From positions 1 to 10,134 of the forward strand of contig CANPBV010000057.1 of the NCBI GenBank assembly GCA_947572405.1: DNA of 10,134 nucleotides, read 5' to 3'. The translations under genes were made by a program, and so were the position numbers. Shown piece after piece: positions 6,565 through 10,134 of the stretch (position 1 is the stretch's first letter; every line of letters begins with the position of its first letter). The notes beneath the pieces are model-generated. The model searched no databases, had not been told where the DNA came from, and saw only the letters and a program-made list of their open reading frames with translations. The DNA is from an uncultured Mycoplasmatota bacterium. GTDB taxonomy: Bacteria > Bacillota_I > Bacilli_A > RF39 > UBA660.

Positions 6565-7140
6565 GTGGGTGAGATAGTGAAAGAAGAGGTATTACTTATT
6601 GTTAATGAATATTTAAGTTTATTTCCAAATGAAAAGAAAAGATTATCTTTATTATTGGATTATCTCAGTCATTCAACAAGTGAAGAAATCACTGATTGGA
6701 ATAATAAAAAAGGTCATTTGACAGCAGGAGCGTTTTTGTATTGCAAGACAGAAGATAAATTTTTAGTTTTATATCATAAAGATTTAAAAATGTATTTGTA
6801 TCCAGGTGGACATATTGATGGAGAAGATGAAAGCTTATTAGAAGCAGCAAAGAGAGAATTAAAGGAAGAAACAGCTTTAGAAAAATTAAAATTATTTTCG
6901 ATGATCAATCAAGAAATACCTTTTGATATAGATGTTCATAAAATTCCGTTTAATGAGAGAATATCAATGTCAGAACACTATCACTTTGATTTTCGATATT
7001 TATTTTTGGTTTCAAATATTGAAGATATTGTTTTTGATAGGCAAGAATTTAGTGATTATAAATGGATTTCTTCAAAAAAACTAAGCAAAAATAAAAATTA
7101 TGGAGATATTGTAAATAAGATAAAACAATTTTTACAGTAA
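6565..7140 (+). CDS. Nudix hydrolase, GTG start
   Basis: Nudix enzymes cleave nucleoside diphosphates linked to another moiety. The Nudix box starts at P80-G-G-H-I-D and runs through R-E-L-K-E-E-T near residues 97-103. The spacing is G-x6-E rather than G-x5-E, and the usual final Gly is replaced (E-E-T-A-L), so it is a slightly divergent box with the metal-binding R-E-x-x-E-E intact. The first ~48 residues form a helical extension before the G-H-L-T-A-G-A-F-L strand. The start is GTG, chosen because AAGGAAG (6552-6558) lies six bases upstream; a later in-frame GTG at 6577 is less well supported. It follows the HD gene after 19 bases, probably in the same operon. The substrate is not deducible. 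Confidence 0.9.
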   Translation: MGEIVKEEVLLIVNEYLSLFPNEKKRLSLLLDYLSHSTSEEITDWNNKKGHLTAGAFLYCKTEDKFLVLYHKDLKMYLYPGGHIDGEDESLLEAAKRELKEETALEKLKLFSMINQEIPFDIDVHKIPFNERISMSEHYHFDFRYLFLVSNIEDIVFDRQEFSDYKWISSKKLSKNKNYGDIVNKIKQFLQ

Positions 7141-7162
7141 ATAATAAAAGGTACAGATTTAT

Positions 7163-7185
7163 ATAAATAAGAAAACTTTATTTAT
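7163..7185. other. Perfect 8-bp A/T hairpin upstream of the acetyltransferase
   Basis: ATAAATAA (7163-7170) and TTATTTAT (7178-7185) are perfect inverted repeats around a seven-base loop. No T tract follows, so it is not a standard terminator. It could be an RNA-stability or weak regulatory hairpin, or chance in AT-rich DNA. Confidence 0.3.
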
Positions 7186-7216
7186 GGTTTAGCTTAAAGT
7201 ACAGAAAAGAGGGAGA

Positions 7217-7714
7217 ATGATGGCTTATATAACAATTTTTAAAGATAATTATCATAAGAATAGAGCCAAGATTTTAGAAAATATAATGGAGCTTATTAAA
7301 AATGACAATAGTAGAATTGCTAATTTAGAGGAAATAACGAATCATTTAGACTTTATATTTAAAGGTAATAATTCAATTTTAGTTTTCCTTTTTTCTGGTG
7401 ATGAGTTAGTTTCTATGGCAAATGCTTATGAGTATAATGATCAGTTACATGAATGGTGTGTTTTTTCTCTATTTACAAAAATAGGATATAGGGGACAAAA
7501 TTTAGGGACATCAACTTTAAAATATATAATAGAAAAAGTTTTAGAATATAATCCGTCAAAAATTATTTCAGGGATTGAAAGAAATAATGAAGATTCGATA
7601 AAACTTCATGAGAAGATTGGATTTCATTATGCTAATTGTGATTGGAATGAACTTGCTGCTGGTTTTCCAAAAAATCATTTAGGATTTGAATATAAATTTA
7701 AAAGTAGAAAGTGA
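7217..7714 (+). CDS. GNAT-family N-acetyltransferase
   Basis: GNAT enzymes transfer an acetyl group from acetyl-CoA to an amine. The cofactor-binding motif A is visible as G-Y-R-G-Q-N-L-G-T-S-T-L around residue 95, followed by a helix. The later N-N-E-D-S-I-K-L-H-E-K-I-G-F segment is the typical motif B. At 165 residues it is a single-domain enzyme. An in-frame ATG at 7220 fits the GAGGG purine run (7209-7213) better than 7217, so the true start may be 7220. The 76-base gap upstream, without a convincing promoter, leaves open whether it belongs to the preceding operon. The substrate is unknown; the sequence does not match an aminoglycoside acetyltransferase that I can recognise. Confidence 0.9.
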   Translation: MMAYITIFKDNYHKNRAKILENIMELIKNDNSRIANLEEITNHLDFIFKGNNSILVFLFSGDELVSMANAYEYNDQLHEWCVFSLFTKIGYRGQNLGTSTLKYIIEKVLEYNPSKIISGIERNNEDSIKLHEKIGFHYANCDWNELAAGFPKNHLGFEYKFKSRK

Positions 7715-7819
7715 TATCATTTAATAATGATAATTGAAAAATATCAACTGGTAGATTATAATTTATTGTAATTTTAATCAAATCCATATAAATAAAGAGA
7801 CTTGTTTCAATTTTAGATC

Positions 7820-7849
7820 TTGCATATTTTTATTGAAAAATGGTTAAAA
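7820..7849 (+). promoter_or_regulatory. Possible promoter in repeat copy A
   Basis: TTGCAT (7820-7825) and TTAAAA (7844-7849), spaced by 18 bases and with TG at 7841-7842, resemble the rplS promoter, which uses the same TTGCAT box and a TGG-TAAAAT extended -10. Both boxes are kept in the second repeat copy. A second candidate -10 (TATAGT, 7891-7896; TATAAT in copy B) lacks a good -35. Transcription from here would give a leader of roughly 110 bases before the nuclease gene. Confidence 0.4.
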
Positions 7850-7855
7850 AAACTA

Positions 7856-7881
7856 AAAATTGATAAAAACATAGCAATTTT
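7856..7881 (+). other. Stem-loop in the repeat leader, copy A
   Basis: AAAATTG (7856-7862) pairs with CAATTTT (7875-7881) around a 12-base loop. In copy B the matching arms keep most pairs, with one A-U changed to G-U and the loop-closing pair lost. This points to a possible RNA structure in the leader, but the evidence from two copies is thin. Confidence 0.35.
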
Positions 7882-7962
7882 AATGATGTTTATAGTAGGA
7901 ATTAGAAAGGTGATTACGACATTTAACACCATAGGTATTAAATAGCAAAGGAGAGTGAAATT

Positions 7963-8988
7963 ATGTTAGAAAAGAATTTTAAAGACACAATTATAAATAT
8001 AAAAAATGAAATTATTAGTACACAGACTCAAATATTAAGTGATGCTAATATTAGACTTATTAAATTATATTTCAAATTGGGCAAAATCATAAACGACAAT
8101 TCAAAATGGGGAGATAAGTTTATAGAAACACTTGAAAAAGAATTACGATTGGATTTTCCAAATATAAAAGGTTTTTCGGCAAGAAACTTAAGAAGAATGA
8201 AAAAATTTTATCTTGAGTATAAAGATGAAGAAATTTTGCCACCAGCAGTGGCAAAATTACCTTGGACACACAATATTATCCTTATAGAAAAAATCAAAGA
8301 TAAAAACATAAGATTCTGGTATGCTAATGAAGCAGTTAATGGTAATTGGTCTAAGGTGGTTTTAGATCATCAAATAGATATGAATTTATATGAAAGAAAG
8401 GCATTATCTGATAAAAAAAATAATTTTAAAAATACATTAGTTTCACCTCAAAGTGATTTAGCAAATGATTTACAAAAAGATCCTTATATTTTTAATTTAC
8501 CACTTTTAAAAGAAAGATATGTTGAAAAAGAACTTGAAGAATTTATGGTTGAAAGGATCCGAGATGTATTACTAGAACTTGGAAATGGCTTTAGTTTTAT
8601 TGGTAATCAATATAAAGTAACCGTTGGAAATAATGATTATTTTATTGATATGTTATTTTATCATTTAAAACTTCATTGCTATATTGCTGTTGAATTAAAA
8701 ACAGTACCTTTTAAGCCAGAATTTATAGGCCAACTTAATTTCTATTTAAATGTTTTAGATGAACAAGTTAAAGATGCACATGATGAACCATCTATTGGAT
8801 TGTTATTGTGTAGAAGCAAAGAAAAATTAACTGTTGAATATTCTTTAAAGGGCGTTGATAAACCAATTGGTGTATCATCTTATGAAGTAGAAAAGTATAT
8901 TCCTAAAGATATATTAGAAAAATTACCAACAGAAGAAGATATTAATCTCCACATAGATTTAGATGAAAAAGTAGAAATCGATGAATAA
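7963..8988 (+). CDS. DUF1016/YhcG-type PDDEXK nuclease
   Basis: The protein has the two-domain layout of the DUF1016 (YhcG) family. The N-terminal helical domain includes K-L-G-K-I-I and W-G at residues 38-50, G-F-S-A-R-N-L-R-R-M at 70-79, and P-W-T-H-N at 100-104. The C-terminal PDDEXK nuclease domain shows D229 in F-I-D-M-L-F-Y, E244-L-K246, and Q257 in I-G-Q-L-N-F-Y, all the expected catalytic positions. The length of 341 is standard and the gene looks intact. These nucleases are common in accessory regions, often beside restriction-modification genes or mobile elements; their substrate is not firmly established. No methyltransferase or specificity gene is nearby. AAAGGAG (7947-7953) sets the start, and the upstream region is repeat copy A. 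Confidence 0.94.
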   Translation: MLEKNFKDTIINIKNEIISTQTQILSDANIRLIKLYFKLGKIINDNSKWGDKFIETLEKELRLDFPNIKGFSARNLRRMKKFYLEYKDEEILPPAVAKLPWTHNIILIEKIKDKNIRFWYANEAVNGNWSKVVLDHQIDMNLYERKALSDKKNNFKNTLVSPQSDLANDLQKDPYIFNLPLLKERYVEKELEEFMVERIRDVLLELGNGFSFIGNQYKVTVGNNDYFIDMLFYHLKLHCYIAVELKTVPFKPEFIGQLNFYLNVLDEQVKDAHDEPSIGLLLCRSKEKLTVEYSLKGVDKPIGVSSYEVEKYIPKDILEKLPTEEDINLHIDLDEKVEIDE

Positions 8989-9012
8989 TTGGGCTAATAA
9001 ACATTTGATTTT

Positions 9013-9290
9013 ATGAACAAATATAATATTGAAGAATTAGCAGAAAAATTAGAAAGATGCAGAAATGTAAATCTTGATGATGTAAAATTAGAAGATGTGG
9101 ATGAAATAACAGATATAAAAATAGACAGAAGAAAACCTAGTAGTGAATATTATTGGAGTTTTTAATGAAGACAAAGAATCCATATATATTTAAAGTTAAT
9201 GGGAAATTAGTTAGAATAAGGTTTTCAGAAAACAGTAATTTAACTGCCGAAGATTGTCTTACGAATGTATTGAAGAATTTATATAGATAG
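9013..9290 (+). pseudogene. Small integrative-element protein, apparently frameshifted
   Basis: Two short frames abut here: 9013-9165 (50 aa, containing D-E-I-T-D-I-K-I-D-R-R-K-P-S) and 9165-9290 (41 aa, starting M-K-T-K-N-P-Y-I-F-K-V-N-G and ending T-A-E-D-C-L-T-N-V-L-K-N-L-Y-R), sharing the A of TAATG. If one shifts frame near 9146, the joined product reads R-R-K-P-S-S, then I-L-L-E-F-L-M-K-T-K-N-P-Y. From memory this is the pattern of small proteins (DUF6870-like) encoded in Firmicute integrative elements, often near serine recombinases, which are single frames of about 80-100 aa. So this is most likely a decayed gene. The first frame has no clear ribosome binding site. Translation of both halves by coupling at TAATG is an alternative. 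Confidence 0.55.
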
Positions 9291-9301
9291 GAGAAATTAA
9301 A

Positions 9302-9871
9302 ATGATTTATTTTTTAAGACATGGGAGTACAGATTGGAATGAAAATTTAAATAGTGAAGGAAAAAAAGATCCAAAGTGCCAAGGAAGATGCGATTTACAT
9401 TTAAATGATAAAGGTAAAAAACAAGCTTTGAAAGCAAAAGAAGAATTGAATGAAATTAAATTTGACAAAATCATTTGTAGTCCCTTAATTAGAACAAAAG
9501 AAACTTTATCTATTGCATATGATGGCGCTGCACCAATAATATATGATAATAGAATTATAGAACGAGATTTTGGAGAATTTGAGGGATTAACTCGTTCTGA
9601 GTTCGACTTTAATGGTTTTTGGAATGTTTATAGCAATCAAAAATTTAATAAGGCAGAGAGTATCTTAGAAGTTCAAAATAGAGTATTTAATTTGTTAGAT
9701 GAGTTAAAAGATAATCCGAATGAAAATGTTTTAATAGTTGCACATGGTGGTGTGGGATTAGTTTTAATGAGTTATTTTGAAGGCGTACCAGAAGATGGAG
9801 ATTATTTAAATTTTGAATTAGGAACTGGTAAGTTAAAAGAGTTTAGTTTCGAAAGAATATTAAAAAGATAA
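9302..9871 (+). CDS. Histidine phosphatase family protein (phosphoglycerate mutase-like)
   Basis: Members use a phospho-histidine intermediate to dephosphorylate sugars, nucleotides or other small molecules. The catalytic set is complete: R6-H7-G in the opening strand, R64 in S-P-L-I-R-T, E87 in I-I-E-R-D-F-G-E-F-E-G, and H148 in V-A-H-G-G. A D-x-x-x-N-x-K-G segment at residues 31-38 also fits the family. At 189 residues it is of the small cobC/PhoE-like type rather than glycolytic mutase (about 230-250 aa). AGGAG (9289-9293) overlaps the stop of the preceding small frame, so it is translationally linked to it. Cofactor or substrate is not deducible. Confidence 0.93.
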   Translation: MIYFLRHGSTDWNENLNSEGKKDPKCQGRCDLHLNDKGKKQALKAKEELNEIKFDKIICSPLIRTKETLSIAYDGAAPIIYDNRIIERDFGEFEGLTRSEFDFNGFWNVYSNQKFNKAESILEVQNRVFNLLDELKDNPNENVLIVAHGGVGLVLMSYFEGVPEDGDYLNFELGTGKLKEFSFERILKR

Positions 9872-9893
9872 TTATTTAGAGGAAGTGATAAAA

Positions 9894-9947
9894 ATGGAAA
9901 ATAATCGACAAAGTCAGGCAAACATTAACTGGTTGATTACGATTTAA
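9894..9947 (+). pseudogene. Aborted 17-codon reading frame behind a strong ribosome binding site
   Basis: A good site, AGAGGAAG (9878-9885), stands nine bases before an ATG that opens a frame of only 17 codons, reading M-E-N-N-R-Q-S-Q-A-N-I-N-W and then three hydrophobic residues plus T before TAA. It looks like the first codons of a normal gene cut off where the direct repeat begins (about 9923). The I-N-W end recalls the start of RbgA (YlqF), whose N-terminus usually reads I-Q/N-W-F-P-G-H-M, and rbgA often follows rplS/lepB in Firmicutes. That identity is weak; thirteen residues cannot settle it. Confidence 0.4.
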
Positions 9948-10129
9948 TTAAGAACACTATAAAACATATATGAATAAAGGACTTGCTTGATTTTATATCT
10001 TGCATATTTTTATTGAAAAATGATTAAAAACACTAAGAATTCATAAAAATATAGTAATTTTGGTGTTATTTATAATAGAAATTAGATAGGTGATTACGAA
10101 CTTTAAGAACATAGAAAAGAGGCGAATAT
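9923..10129 (+). repeat. Direct repeat, copy B (leader of the gene at the right edge)
   Basis: This is the partner of 7742-7962. The ungapped core is 9991-10100, shifted by 2180 bases from copy A. It runs from inside the aborted reading frame up to the ribosome binding site of the next gene. GATTACGA occurs at both ends, at 9935-9942 and 10092-10099; copy A has it only at its right end, with a diverged form at the left. It carries the same TTGCAT and TTAAAA boxes (10000-10005 and 10024-10029). Confidence 0.85.
10000..10029 (+). promoter_or_regulatory. Possible promoter in repeat copy B
   Basis: TTGCAT (10000-10005) and TTAAAA (10024-10029) with 18-base spacing and TG at 10021-10022, identical in box sequence and position to the candidate in copy A. 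Conservation through a region with about 14 percent divergence is weak support for function. TATAAT at 10071-10076 is an alternative -10. Confidence 0.4.
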
Positions 10130-10134
10130 ATGAC
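10130..10134 (+). CDS. Start of a gene cut by the window edge
   Basis: ATG at 10130 follows GAGG (10119-10122) by seven bases, in the same position relative to the repeat as the nuclease start in copy A. Only the initiator codon and two bases are visible, so nothing can be said of the product. Confidence 0.45.

Larger units (their letters stand above)
7742..7962 (+). repeat. Direct repeat, copy A (leader of the nuclease gene)
   Basis: This stretch matches 9923-10129. The core 7811-7920 aligns without gaps to 9991-10100 with 15 mismatches in 110 bases (about 86 percent by my count), including 26 identical bases at 7817-7842. Similarity continues leftwards to about 7742 with small indels and rightwards to the ribosome binding site. 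Both copies end directly at the start codon of a gene. It contains a possible promoter and a hairpin and no open frame of note. It accounts for the whole 248-base gap before the nuclease gene. Confidence 0.85.

Noticed and set aside
7742..10129. Integron-type attC array
   Set aside because: The repeats lack the paired simple-site architecture of attC, sit before rather than after single genes, and no tyrosine integrase is visible.
1..10134. CRISPR array, tRNA or rRNA genes, insertion sequence with transposase
   Set aside because: No short regularly spaced repeats, no cloverleaf-like sequence, and no transposase or recombinase motif were found on either strand.
1..10134. Mycoplasma-type code with TGA as tryptophan
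   Set aside because: TGA terminates the HD and acetyltransferase genes at sensible lengths, and tryptophans in conserved proteins are TGG.

Overview
The window looks like a chromosomal segment of a low-GC Firmicute (Bacilli, Erysipelotrichia or an RF39-like lineage). It is AT-rich throughout, nearly all genes lie on the plus strand, and ribosome binding sites are either purine-rich (AGGAGG type) or a recurring GGTGAT form placed close to the start. TGA ends two clear genes (the HD protein and the acetyltransferase) and tryptophans I checked are TGG, so the genetic code is the standard one and not the Mycoplasma code. The species cannot be named from the sequence alone.

Region 1 (1-315) is non-coding or nearly so. 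It may hold the start of a divergent minus-strand gene at the left edge, and it holds the promoter of the first plus-strand gene. Region 2 (316-3649) is a conserved housekeeping block: a SpoU/TrmH-type RNA 2'-O-methyltransferase, rimM (16S processing), trmD (tRNA m1G37 methyltransferase), an unrecognised 150-residue protein, rplS (ribosomal protein L19) behind its own promoter and a structured leader, and lepB (signal peptidase I). These genes serve ribosome and tRNA maturation and protein export. Region 3 (3650-3905) is an intergenic stretch with a possible small transcript, a terminator and a new promoter.

Region 4 (3906-7714) starts with a large, highly charged, membrane-anchored coiled-coil protein of unknown role. 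It is closely followed by a nucleoside deoxyribosyltransferase-like protein, an HD-domain phosphohydrolase, a Nudix hydrolase and a GNAT acetyltransferase, which together form a small run of nucleotide and small-molecule enzymes. Region 5 (7715-10134) is accessory in character: a DUF1016/YhcG-type PDDEXK nuclease, a small gene that appears broken by a frameshift and resembles small proteins of Firmicute integrative elements, a histidine-phosphatase (phosphoglycerate mutase-like) protein, a 17-codon aborted reading frame behind a strong ribosome binding site, and the first codons of another gene cut by the window edge.

The most unusual structure is a direct repeat of about 210 bp. One copy lies directly upstream of the nuclease gene and one directly upstream of the gene at the right edge, and a shortened third copy may lie upstream of the acetyltransferase. 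The repeat carries a possible promoter and leader, and at its left end it seems to carry the remnant of a protein C-terminus. This suggests a modular accessory region in which genes were added or exchanged behind a shared leader. In many Firmicutes rbgA (ylqF) follows rplS/lepB; it is absent here, so the accessory block may have been inserted at that junction.
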